Shown here: positions 33,632 to 44,900 of the stretch, in pieces | How positions within the stretch are numbered: position 1 is the first letter of the stretch | How the letters are laid out: the number at the start of each line of letters is the position of its first letter | Program-made: the position numbers and the translations under genes | From: Actinostola sp. cb2023 | Taxonomy: Eukaryota; Cnidaria; Anthozoa; Actiniaria; Actinostolidae | Direction: 5' to 3' | DNA length: 64,000 nucleotides | Assembly: GCA_033675265.1 (NCBI GenBank) | Contig: JAUJYZ010001592.1 | Coordinates: 1 to 64,000 of the forward strand | The notes under the pieces: model-generated | The model's database searches: none | What the model saw: the letters and a program-made list of their open reading frames with translations, nothing else | What the model was told of the DNA's origin: nothing

Positions 33632-35375
33632 TAAGGAATGAGGTTCAAACAGTATATTAGCAAGTCAGCTACATGATTGCGGTAGGTTAAGAACTAATGA
33701 ACTGGGAAATAATGTTCAATATTATGAAGGGGGTTCTTAACAAGCAGGCATCTGGCTTTAACACCTGTACAAGGCTGCATGAATATTTATCAGTTCAGAA
33801 GTTGGCTTTTAAAAGTATACATAGTTCAAGACAGCGGGGAAAAGTCATCTTCACAGCCAGTTAAAATTGAATTATTTGGTGCCTAGGTTGCAGGAAGGGT
33901 GGATATGTAATGCTGAACTATCAGTCCAAGGATAAATCCTTATTCACCCTTCGTGCAACCGGGGCCTGGGTACTCCCTATGATTGACTATAAAAATATAA
34001 TAAAGAGTTACGCCAAGGGTCATACCTGGTATGAAAAAGAGACTCCAACAGGGTAACTTCTCACACAAAATTATTGTTGACATTGTACATGTAATGCAAG
34101 GTCATCTTGTATTTTACTACTTCACAGAGCAGAAAGGAGTAAATTTCCATCAATATTATTACTGAGTATTTACAGATATATAGTAAGTAAGCAGGGCTTG
34201 AGCTAGGTTACAGTTTGAGCTACAAAATAGTACAGCCACATGTACCAGTACTTTTTGATGGAGATTTAGCTAGCAAATATGCATTGTATTTTTTTAAATC
34301 ACAAACTTACAGCAGATTTTGGTAAGACTGCATGATTTATATCCATTTTTAATCCATACAAATTAGTTCAGATATTGTCTGGATATCCATATGTACTGGT
34401 GCATAATATAGACCAGTCCAGTAAATAATTAAAAATATAAAGTTCTTCACAAAATATCATAAATTTATTTCAGGGATAATCCCTCTGAGATTAATGTTAT
34501 TAGACTTTGCTGCACGGTGGCAAATTGATTCCTGAATAAAGGATTCACAACATGTAAAAGCAAATTTCATCAGTTTGCTTCTAATCTACAATATAGTAAA
34601 CATCATGCATCTCATTGGATATTTTTTATTTAAATATTGATATTATTTATTAAAATATATTTACAACATTTATTGATGTACGGTACTAACTTTGGTAGAT
34701 TACTGAAAATACCTTGTCCCAACCACATCTACTACATTTTCCCAGAATTGGGCATCAAAAGTAATTCTTATAACAGCAATGCTACAGAAAGTACATGTAT
34801 AAACCGCCAAATCACAAAACTGAGCTCCTGTCAAAGCCAACTGGCATTGAATAATTTGGAAGTAAGTAGAATGTGTCTTACGTAGCTCCACTTTGTTTTC
34901 ATGAACATAAAGCATAAAGCATAAAAGTGTTATGCATCAATCAATTCCAGCTGATACCACCCCCCCCCCCCCCCCCCCCCTCGGCATACCCCAGGGATTT
35001 GTAAGGACCTGTGTCCCAGGGGTGGGGATTTTGTGCAACTGACGTGTTACCCCGGGGGTGGGGGGTGGTGATAACTTGGCCAAGCGTATAATCAATATGG
35101 AGGAGTAAGTAATTCATAATAATGTAATTTGCCGGTAAAGAGACTACTTTTGTAGCCGACTGGCTGAAAAACAAGGTCTTGCAAAGTTAAAGGCTTTCTT
35201 TGAAAAAAAAGGCAGTGTTTTAGCACAGGTGACTTCTTATCTCTACTGTTATGGTCAATAATTATTTCCAAAAGGTGTCTAGCTATATTATTAAACATGC
35301 CTTTAATATATTCAATTGTTGGTTACTTTTCCGTTGCCCTGAGGCGGGGAATTTGTTATTTCTGGCGGTCCAGGG

Positions 35376-36414
35376 TCAGGGAATTTGTAGTCCCAAATTG
35401 ATCCATACATTACTTGCATTACTTGAGTCATTGGCAATATCAAAAATATTACAGAACTTATATTGTTCAGGGCATTTACATTCTACAATACCACATAAAT
35501 CTCCAAACACCACTTTGGAATCAGGTGAGCAACCTAGCCAGCAGGTGTTAGGGTTTAAGACAAGTCCACAAGGATATACTCCTGTGTTTCGATTTTCTTC
35601 TGACATACATAATTTGTATTTCTCCAAAGCTACCGGCTCATACATTCTGCCATGGTCAAAAAAGGTTTTCTGCCCTCTGGTGGGTTTTCCCAGTCTTTCC
35701 TGATGCTTGAAAGAATGTCTCTAGTTCTTTAATAGTAAATGTCGGTGCATCAAGTATAGATTTTGTCCACTGCATCATGGAGGTGTTCTTCCAATAATCC
35801 CCTAAAGATTGATTGAACATAAGCTTATAAAATATTTAATTTGATTGTAGCTTTAGGGTGTAATCATTTAGTACATAAGCATACATACATGTATACAGTC
35901 ATATCAGAAAAAAATAAAAATCTTCTATACCTTTCATACAGTCACTTTTTGAACTGGATACATTTGTTGGAGCCAAGGTACATTTACATGTACCATCAAT
36001 CATGCAGTCCTTTTGTTGTAAATCCTTCCCTCTACAATAGATTTTACCAGGAGTAGGATCTATAATTACCTCATTATGACCATTCTTGACATAATCGTTT
36101 AATAATACTAGAAGGACGAGAAAAATACTCAAGTAAGCTATCGTAAACAAAGAAATTGTATTCCCAGAGTATAAGCTTTTAACGAGTTAAAACTCGTTTT
36201 CGTGGAAATTAATATCTTACCGTTGAATGCAAGAAGATTTTTCAAAGTATCTCCGCAGCAAGATAGCCAATTTCAGCTCCTGTAGCCTATAACAACTGAG
36301 CCTTGTTAAATCTAATTGGCTCCCAGGGATGTCACTTGCTTGTAGAGACTTCGTGGCTTTGTTTTCCTCTTTTAAAGGCGTAGAAACAAGCTGATTATCG
36401 AACGTTTCGGCCAT
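35376..36414 (-). pseudogene. YqaJ-nuclease transposon gene, decayed (right arm)
   Basis: Exon 1 (36414-36221) starts at ATG 36414 and holds a SAP-like helix pair (LTRLSCYRLQELKLAILLRR), ending at a GTAAGA donor. Exon 2 (36107-35931) reads LVLLNDYVKNG...DPTPGKIY and ends at a GTATAG donor. Exon 3 starts at 35801 after a CTTTAG acceptor. It reads YWKNTSMMQWTKSILDAP and stops early near 35660. A frame-shifted continuation (35645-35376) carries the front of a YqaJ domain: GLVLNPNTCWLGCSPDS and GIVECKCPEQYK, the acidic and lysine-bearing nuclease motifs. The exon 1-2 phases do not match as drawn, the middle of the protein is missing and the C-terminus is lost. This is a relic; the likely role was in the transposon's own mobility. 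Confidence 0.65.
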
Positions 36415-37242
36415 TTAAATTTGACAGTGCACGTGTGAGCCGACAGAAGTGAAAATATTCGTAAAAATCTTTGAAAAATTGAACAAATTCTACCCAATAT
36501 TATATTATTATATACATCTTTTGACTATTTATGAAAATTTTGATTGAAAAACTCTAATAAAATTGGGAAAAGCTGAAGAAATAGTTATAGTGAAACAAAG
36601 ATGGCCGTATCGGCGGTATCAAGTTGTTTGTTTGTTTGCATAATAAGCCTCGCTCTAGTGCGCACGAGAGGCGCGGTTACTAAATTTGTGAGATCATCTA
36701 TTACTGCACCTTTACGATTGTTTAATTGTTTTCAATGTTGTTGTCTTGCGACAACAACATCAAAAGTGCGGGCTTCCTGTTTTTTCATTGAATTCAGCTT
36801 TTCAAATGTCTTGATTTTAATCTCATTTGCAAAACAAAAATTCATTATTTCTGTCTGTAAATGTTTTTGTTTGTTCCTTTTGTAAGCAATCTCAAAGTTT
36901 ATTTGTTCTCTTGGTGAGAAACAAAGACGAAAATCGAACTTGAATACAAAATTCAGCGCGGGATCCCTATATATCGTTGAATTCAGCTTTTCAAAGTGTT
37001 GAATTCCACGCTGAATTGCCTCTCATCCGGTTTGCTTCTCAGCCAATCAGCGTGCGAGTTTCATATGAGCTATGGGATTCATTGATATATCGTGGCGGCC
37101 AGAAGTTTTGCAAATGACTGTATATCAACTTATATTGTTATGTTACTGATGAGTTTACCGTGTTTAAATAAACTAAAAAAACTGTTTAAATAATAACTTT
37201 TTAGTCAACACCATCTTAAAATGAACCGAAGAGGAGGAACCC

Positions 37243-37485
37243 TTGAGTTCGAGCTTTGACCCAATACACCATTTGAAAAGACAACGGACAAGTTTCATCT
37301 GTTATTGCATGGAACAGCTGGAAAAGGTTGATGCTGAACTAAGAAAGCAAGAAATGAAGGCCCAGAGTGACTCGATGGCTCTATTGGCAAGTGCCATTGC
37401 TGGTCGCCATGTGCCTCAAGCTGAAGCTCCATACAAACAACACAGGCAGCAGTCGTATTATCATGCTGATATCCAGAAATTGTAA
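37243..37485 (+). pseudogene. Transposon-type coiled-coil protein fragment (right arm)
   Basis: An 80-codon open frame with a charged helical segment (MEQLEKVDAELRKQEMKAQ, then an Ala-rich stretch). Such segments are common at the C-terminal end of Myb/SANT-like accessory proteins of PIF/Harbinger transposons, but no DNA-binding domain is visible and the family assignment is inference. The mirrored sequence in the left arm (about 885-1180, minus strand) has several single-base indels and no comparable frame. It lies just outside the transposon at 32498-36711, so it may belong to a different or older element. Confidence 0.3.
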
Positions 37486-37969
37486 ACAATTATTCAGTTC
37501 AGTTATGGCAATAAGTTTGATAAGAATGAATGTGAAAGTTTATTTTCCTTTGCCTGAAATCTAGGTCATGCAGCACATCTTAATTGGATAACACCTGTTC
37601 TCTCTTATTTTGTAAGTATTCATATCTCATTCTAAAGCAAAACTACCCGGCCACTCTGGTTGATTATCCAGAACTGTATTTCTGTTGTTGACCGCCCATA
37701 ATAGACTTCATTGGGTGTCATCAAATACCTTTTTTGCTGAAGTTTTCTCCGATGCATAAAACGCAATATTTGTTGAAAACGGTTTAATGTGGCCCTTTTT
37801 TAATTTTGGCATCCGGTTTTGGTTAGACTACCTGAGTGTGTTTTTGTGTGTGGTACGTTTATACATGTTTATAGTGTGAAGGCTCTCGAAAACTGAGCTC
37901 AGATCGATCCAAATTAGATCGATCCAAAATGGTCCAAGTATGAACGGCCCGTTATATCACACACCAAAC

Positions 37970-38329
37970 CACAGGCAGCCCAAGCTGTGATCTTGTGAAT
38001 AATTGTAGAGAATGTATGTAGAATTACAAAATAACGTATAATGGCACTTACGTTGTCAATAAAGGACTGCAAATTCACCACAGCGTTGATAATTTACTGT
38101 TCTATTGCCCTGATGTGTTAGTTTTGCGTTTTAGGCCGTTTTTAATTTTTTTCTCCCTTACCCTGTAAAGGAAGAGAAGGCTGGAAACTACGGACTCCTA
38201 ATCTTGGCTACGGCGATTTTCGAGGCCTCGAAAAGCCTACAAAAATTCGAAATGTTATCGATTTTTTCACATAATCCCTTTCTCACATTCCCCTAGCACA
38301 CATCCAATCGGTTCATCACTGACCTACTC
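37970..38329. mobile_element. Partial MITE of the CACAGG family (right arm)
   Basis: Begins with CACAGGCAGCCCAAGC at 37970 and is the mirror of 1-378. The element may continue past 38329, where there is no left-arm sequence in the window to compare. It marks the outermost visible part of the palindrome. Confidence 0.5.
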
Positions 38330-38436
38330 GCTTTTAAAGTTGTGAATTAAATCGAGGTCAACCTTGCTTGTGACGAGCCGTAGCACCAACAGCTTCACAT
38401 TGTATCGTATTCGGTTTCAACGAACTTTCTTCGGAA

Positions 38437-38533
38437 CACGTGCCGAACCGAGCCGAACCAGCGATGATAAAGTCGGCCGATCTCCGGAATCAGCCGACTT
38501 TATCATCGCTGGTTCGGCTCGGTTCGGCACGTG
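38437..38533. repeat. Perfect 41-bp-arm hairpin capped by CACGTG
   Basis: Arms 38437-38477 and 38493-38533 are exact complements (CACGTGCCGAACCGAGCC...AAAGTCGGC) around a 15-nt loop. The outer ends form the E-box word CACGTG. It lies about 300 bp upstream of copy C's start codon and just outside the visible palindrome. Confidence 0.9.
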
Positions 38534-38835
38534 ACAGTGACAATGATTCTTTAATTTGTTTCCTAAACAGTGATAAGTGATAAGATGTGTTCATATCTCT
38601 TTCAGACTTAATTCTTCATATTAACCCATCCATCCAATATTTTCTTCATTTATTTATTGATTCATGAGTTTCGTTACTAATTATAGTCCAATGTCAGAGG
38701 TGAAGTTCTAAACAATAAGATATGAATATAATTATAGTACATGATATAAACAGCTTGGTATCAGCCTTCATCAGTTGACATTATCTAGTCGTTGTTAACA
38801 GTAATAGCAACCATTTATCGTATACAACCACTACC

Positions 38836-38908
38836 ATGTCTTGTGGCTATTATCAGTATCTCGCTGTTGCTGGATTGCTTGGTATATCCATGTTACTTCC
38901 GCCTGTAG
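38836..38908 (+). CDS. Copy C exon 1: signal peptide
   Basis: ATG in the context CTACCATGT. It encodes MSCGYYQY then LAVAGLLGISMLLPP, a typical short n-region and 14-residue hydrophobic core. The donor is most likely AG-GTCAGT at 38909 (phase 1, matching the Ig exon). GTAGGT at 38905 would give phase 0 and not fit. Confidence 0.68.
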
Positions 38909-41900
38909 GTCAGTTATACAATCGATAGTCCATTTCATCGTCATTTTGAACACATTAACTATTTACTTCTTTGGCTTATTATATTTGATAGCAAAGTATC
39001 ATTATTATCATATATAAGTACATTTTCTGATTAATTTGGGAGACAAATCGAACGATGTATTAGACTGATTTGTACCCAGGGTTTGAACTTGAGCTATAAT
39101 GGAGTTTACTATCGCTACAGGACAGCGACGTCGAGGACAACGGCAACTAAACAATGGCACTAGTACTGAATTGCGATATTGAACAAATTCTCGTTACATT
39201 GCATGTCACACACTAACTCGGGCTTCAACATAAATTGCATACATCAATGTATTCGTATTTTTAACTAAGCCGGTCATGCGATCGTGCAATGTTTGGTCGA
39301 TGAAATGTCTTTAAAATTGTATGTTGGCCATAGTCTCTGTTAAACAGCCGGGTGTTGTCGTGCTTGGAAATCATCCATGCCCATGTCCCGGTTTTCTTTT
39401 GCCCAATGGTCTTTTACACTGTAAAAAGCAACCATTAATTTTACAAAAATATATTTATGATATCATTATTTCTTTGAATAATCTATAATATAAAATGCAA
39501 TAAACTATTTCATTTCAGTTGCTCTTTAAAAACCTTTAAAACCATGATTGGTGATGGAGCTCTTGCTATATGTTTGAAGTTTATTATAAACAGTAAACTT
39601 TCCAGCATTATTCTATTCACTCTAAACATTGAAGAAAAGTTTGGTGTTACAGACGTTGCAGCTTTTGTTACAGACGTTACACTGTACGAAATATAGATCT
39701 TTTATGCAATTAAACTTAAAGGTAAAATAATACACTAGAAAATGTGTATTGCTAATTTAATAGGTTAATTTTCCACCTTATAATTATTTAATATAATATA
39801 AAGACACTGACAAGTGGCTATTAGTACATAATCAAACTAAAAACCCTTCCATGGGAAAGGTTTGAAAAGTGCTCAGTTGACGAAATTACCAATGTACCAA
39901 GGTTAGGTGACTTTAATAATAATAATGATTTATTGTTGACATATCTATAATCTAATAATATAAATGACAATAACAATATAAGCTTAGAACTATGTGTGAA
40001 TAAGCCTAGTGTCCCTACCATTGCCCAGTTCTAAAACTCACTTTACACACTCACTCAAACACAACACTCACACTGGAACACACACTATTCTATAACTAGT
40101 GGTCTATTAATAAGGCAAACATGATACAATATGTATACAGTTTACTCTAAGTCTGTTGTATTCTGTTACTCGCGTTCCTTCTTATCATGAACAATCGAGG
40201 AGTGTGATCTCGTACTGCTGCCATTGCAATTCGAACCATATTAGTGAACACTGCTTCATGGTAGCCATATACAAAACTGTACCCTAAGCTGAGGTTTAAT
40301 TGTTGTTGCCCTTGACAGTCTTTCTAACAGTGGAACGCAACAATCCACAATTAGATTAGCTCTGGAAACGTGCATGGGTGTGGCATACGTTCAAGCTTTC
40401 GGTACAAAACTACAGCACTAACTGCTTTTATAGCAGTCATGTTCTAACAACAAGAGAACGGTTATGACTGTGGTGTTTTTGTGTGTATACATGTATGCAA
40501 GGGCACTACATGTAGCTCTTGGTAATACTCTTATTGAGCCGTACAGAATGCCAGGATTCCATGAAGTAAAGATTATTGAGTTGCATGAGCAGAATCCAAA
40601 CTCAGTCCCAGCTTACATTGTACATAGGACCTAAGCCAGAGTCTAAACTATGTAGTTGATTATAGATTACGAATTGAATAATGTTCACTTTATTCGTATT
40701 TAATTATTAGCTAGCTAGGTCTGACGTAGGCCTAACCCGGATAGAGTTACTAGTGCCTACACTGGTGCCTTCGTACACTGGCGCAACGTCGCGCCACAGT
40801 AACAGTTCTATATTCCCACCCTCCCTCCCAGGGAGCTTAGTTGGCCGATGTGCGGTCTTAGGCTGAATAAAGCCCTTCAAACCCCCCAAACTGGTGTGTG
40901 GTATTGTCTATATATGTAATTAAATAGTAAACAAGTATTACATCGGTAGGTCTTTGTCAGTCAATTTAGTCTGGGCTGCTAAGGTTTAGTTTCTGCATTC
41001 ATCACAAATCAAAGGGTCTACAACATATTACTGGCCCAGGCGAGATGATATTGATATAGTAAATCCATTTTGTTTGGTTTATGGTCCAGTTCAGCTACAG
41101 TAGAAGGCTGTGATCCATTTACTGTAAAATGCATTTTAAAAAGCAGTGGATACTTTCAAGAGACAAAGTAATGTATAAGACAGTAGATCTAGAAGTGTGT
41201 AACACTATTAGTAGGATGGCAAGTATATATATTAATAATAATAATAATAATAATTATTATTATTATTGCAATGTGATAATTTGTAAACTGCAGAACTTAT
41301 ATTTTTGTAGGTTCTATTGAAAATAAATATTTCAGATTTTTGCATGAAAATCTTGTGATGCTTTTCACAACATGCCGTTTAAATAAGAGTTGAGAAAAAC
41401 AATATGAAAACAGTGAAGAAAGCATGTACTTTATACTACGTAACATATCTGCATAACGTCTGTAACACACAATGTGTAACGTCTGTAACATGATTTCAGT
41501 AACTTTTTAAAGAACTATGCATAATCTCTTGTCATATTTTTGTTTCCTATCGCTTTTCCAAAGAGAACCAGGGAAACCAGAAATCAGAAGACTTGGGCTT
41601 GGCTTGCAATACAAAAATAATGATCATGTTTTTGTAGTCTGGCTATGTAACGTCTGTAACGAAATTCTTATCCCTCAAAATATTGCTAATGCTTGAGGAG
41701 TCTTCCCAAGATTATGTATTTTGAAAGACCATCACAAATATTTACCAATCTTACATTAGCTGTAGGTTTTATTTGCTTTTATCTAAGAAAATTCAAATTG
41801 CGCTAATTAAGGTCAAATTTAATATAGCCAAAAAATATCCATATGTTCTCACTGTGTTGTTACTCCACAGGAAGCCCAAGCCGTGGTTTTGTGGAGAATA

Positions 41901-44900
41901 TGGTAAAAATATATTTTCCTGTAAATACTATAACAAAAGACTTGAAACTGTGGTAGTGTCTTGTGGTATTTATTTACTATACCTGTACAGATTTCCAGCG
42001 AATTTCAGCATTTTTTAATGTCTCCCCTCACCCTGTAAAGAAAGAAGGCAAGGAAGGAGACGAAGCTCGAAAAATGGCTTCCAAAGCCGTTCAAATATTG
42101 CTCGTTTTTTTCGTGAAAATCACCTGGGATTCAAAATTTAACCCCCATCAGCCAAGAGGGGATGTTAGCATACCTTCATAGCTGAAGCTATCAGCCGACG
42201 GTGAATCCATAATTCATCCCCATAAAAAGACACGTTTATCCGTGACTCGGAATATCGACGACAGCCAACGGTCGCCACGGTCGAAGGACCTGGGCACTAG
42301 CAATAATCGAACCCGCGGGTGGATAGGGTAATGCTTGTTGCTCGTCCAACAGCCTACACAACAAAATTACTAGTAAAATCATGAGTTTTATGCTTATTAA
42401 TATACCTTATACCATCCAGGTGCAATACTGATCGCAAAACATCCCTGCAACAAACTTACCTCCGTGCCATTTTTAGATTCGGGTGTGAATTGCAGGCCCA
42501 ACCAAGCATTACCCTATCCCCCCGCGGGTTCGATTATTGCTAGTGCCCAGGTCCTTCGACCGTGGCGACCGTTGGCTGTCGTCGATATTCCGAGTCACGG
42601 ATAAACGTGTCTTTTTATGGGGATGAATTATGGATTCACCGTCGGCTGATAGCTTCAGCTATGAAGGTATGCTAACATCCCCTCTTGGCTGATGGGGGTT
42701 AAATTTTGAATCCCAGGTGATTTTCACGAAAAAAACGAGCAATATTTGAACGGCTTTGGAAGCCATTTTTCGAGCTTCGTCTCCTTCCTTGCCTTCTTTC
42801 TTTACAGGGTGAGAGGAGACATAAAAAATGCTGAAATTCGCTGGAAATTTGTACAGGTATAGTAAATAAAGACCACAAGACACCACCACAGTTTCAAGTC
42901 TTTTGTTACAGTATTTACAGGAAAATATATTTTTACGATATTCTCCACAAAACCACAGCTTGGGCTTCCTGTGGTTACTCCCCTGAATGTCAGTCCAATA
43001 AAATGTTATAAAATTCATAAACATTGAACACCATAGACTATAATTTGAAACAAATTCATTCAGTTTTACAAGTTCTGAGAAATCCATTTTTTCCATCTCT
43101 CATGTGGAATTGCCCATATACATACATACACACACACACACATGTACTGTATAAAGAGGTTATTACATTTTTACGAGTCGTGCCGTAGGCGAGTCAAAAT
43201 ACAAACAGACGAGTAAAAATGTCCAGCCGTATTAGACAACTTCCCGTGTAATAAATTGTTTATTATACGACAAAAAACGTCCCGGCTTTTTCTTTCGTTG
43301 CTTGTTTGTTAGCGTACAAATGTTGAATGTTTTTGTGTTTTGTTTGTCGAATGCGCGCGCTCTCACGCAATAGATACGTCATCGAGCTCGCGCTCAATAT
43401 ATTTTTCGTTCCCTTTTCTTTTCTTACGTTCTGCCGTAAGCTCTTGAAAGTGAACCAAAAATAACCATTATATCAAATATACAGTATAGTGACTTAGTGT
43501 GCATTGAAATGGAATCAACTTCGACGGGAAAATCGCTGGTTTCTTTTTTTCTCGTTTCTATTAATGTAGGAGGTATGTAAGCTAACTTGTAGTCACATAA
43601 CAACGGCAGAATCGAATACATAACTTAAAGGGGCACTGTCACGACACGCGCATGCGCGAATCTTGGCTTCAATCTTGAAATCGTTAACCAACGCTTTCAA
43701 GAGACCCGAGGAAAATTCAAATTCAGTGTGTTAATATATCGAATGATATCATTGTAATCCTTGCACTCTAGAAGATTATACTTATTCAGTACATAGACTG
43801 ATTGTTGTTTCGTATTTGTAGGTAGTTATTTTTGGTTTGAAGTCCAATTTTATACGCTTTTTATTTAATCGGCGAGAGCGATGGCGATGGCTTCTCATGG
43901 CGGCCGCCTGGAAGTAGTGGGTGACAACGAATGTATTCAGGCGACAGATTTATAAGTTTTGGTTTACTGGAAAGATAGAATACGGTTATACTACAGATTC
44001 TGAGTTCGCTATACTTCTCTTTAACAGCTCTGGAGTACCAAAGGAGGTAGGAAAATATTCCGAATGACAACAACATTGTTTGACAACGAGTTCATTGACT
44101 TATATTCACTCGAATTATTATGTTCTCAAAAAGAACTCAGTTGTATACATCATAATGTATTCCTTCGAGTTCATATGAACTGAAGATATTGCAAACAACT
44201 GTCATATTGTATGAGTTTTTATTTCTGCGTGAGGTTTAGAGAAGTAGTGACACAACGACAAAGAGAACTCAGTTGAGATTGACCTTCATACTTTTCACAC
44301 GGGAATTATATTGTGCAGTTCTTTTTGTACTCTTTTGTACTCTTACAATTTAAGAAAACACGAGTACCTTATAGAGTAGTGACATGTACATCTTCGTTAG
44401 TCTTTTTTGAAGCAAAGAAGTAATACGGACTTGGTTTTTAGCGATGTGAAATGTGAATAACTTCATCTGAGACCTGAGTTGTCACCTCGGATTGTCTGCT
44501 ATTTATCGACGTTCCTTCACCAGAAGTCGCCATAATAAGTACTTATTTCATGAAATATTTAGGCCACACGCTGTAAAGGTTGTATATTTTGAATAACTTG
44601 GAAGCACTCTGCGAAAACTTGATCGTAAAACACTTTCAAAACACAACATTGAAATTTACTAGCGCGATTCTCTTCGTAAACAGACGAGTTCGTTGACTTC
44701 TGCATATCATTAAAATATCTGAATATCATTAAAATTGACGCATGCGCGCGTCGTGACAGTGCCCCTTTAATTGTAGCAATGACTAATGTTATGCTGCCAT
44801 CTTTTGTAGTCGTCTGCACTGTCAACGGCCCCAATAAAGACACTGTACTTGTAGGCACGGTCGGTGGAAACGCGACTTTTTTGTGGACCACAACAGGAGC

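Larger units (their letters stand above)
32498..36711. mobile_element. PIF/Harbinger- or ISL2EU-like DNA transposon, right-arm copy
   Basis: Fuller version of the left-arm element: TIRs at 32498-32905 (interrupted by a MITE at 32510-32831) and about 36628-36711, flanked by TTA at 32495-32497 and 36712-36714. It carries a DDE_Tnp_4-type transposase remnant (plus strand, about 33294-33631) converging on a YqaJ-nuclease pseudogene (minus strand, about 35376-36414). A transposase paired with a YqaJ-type nuclease is, as I recall, described for ISL2EU/IS4EU elements, while the TTA duplication fits PIF/Harbinger. The exact superfamily is unresolved. Confidence 0.75.
19092..38329. repeat. Right arm of the giant inverted repeat
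   Basis: Mirror image of 1-19022. Differences seen include one extra base near 28278 that breaks the recombinase frame, and a 2-bp difference near 29280. A segment of about 405 bp at about 35965-36370 is missing from the left arm, and the 55-nt poly-A tract of the left arm (1419-1473) is missing here. A 21-nt homopolymer (G at 3127-3147, C at 34960-34980) has the same length in both arms. Similarity is followed only to 38329 because the left arm leaves the window. Confidence 0.95.

Noticed and set aside
40707..40889. 60-codon minus-strand frame and an LTR-like AATAAAGCC end
   Set aside because: No TG...CA paired termini or target duplication could be found, so I do not call an LTR.
41963..43096. 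Mirrored frames containing VKKEGKEGDEARKMASKAVQ
   Set aside because: Both are read from the inverted arms of one transposon; neither has a domain or splice context.
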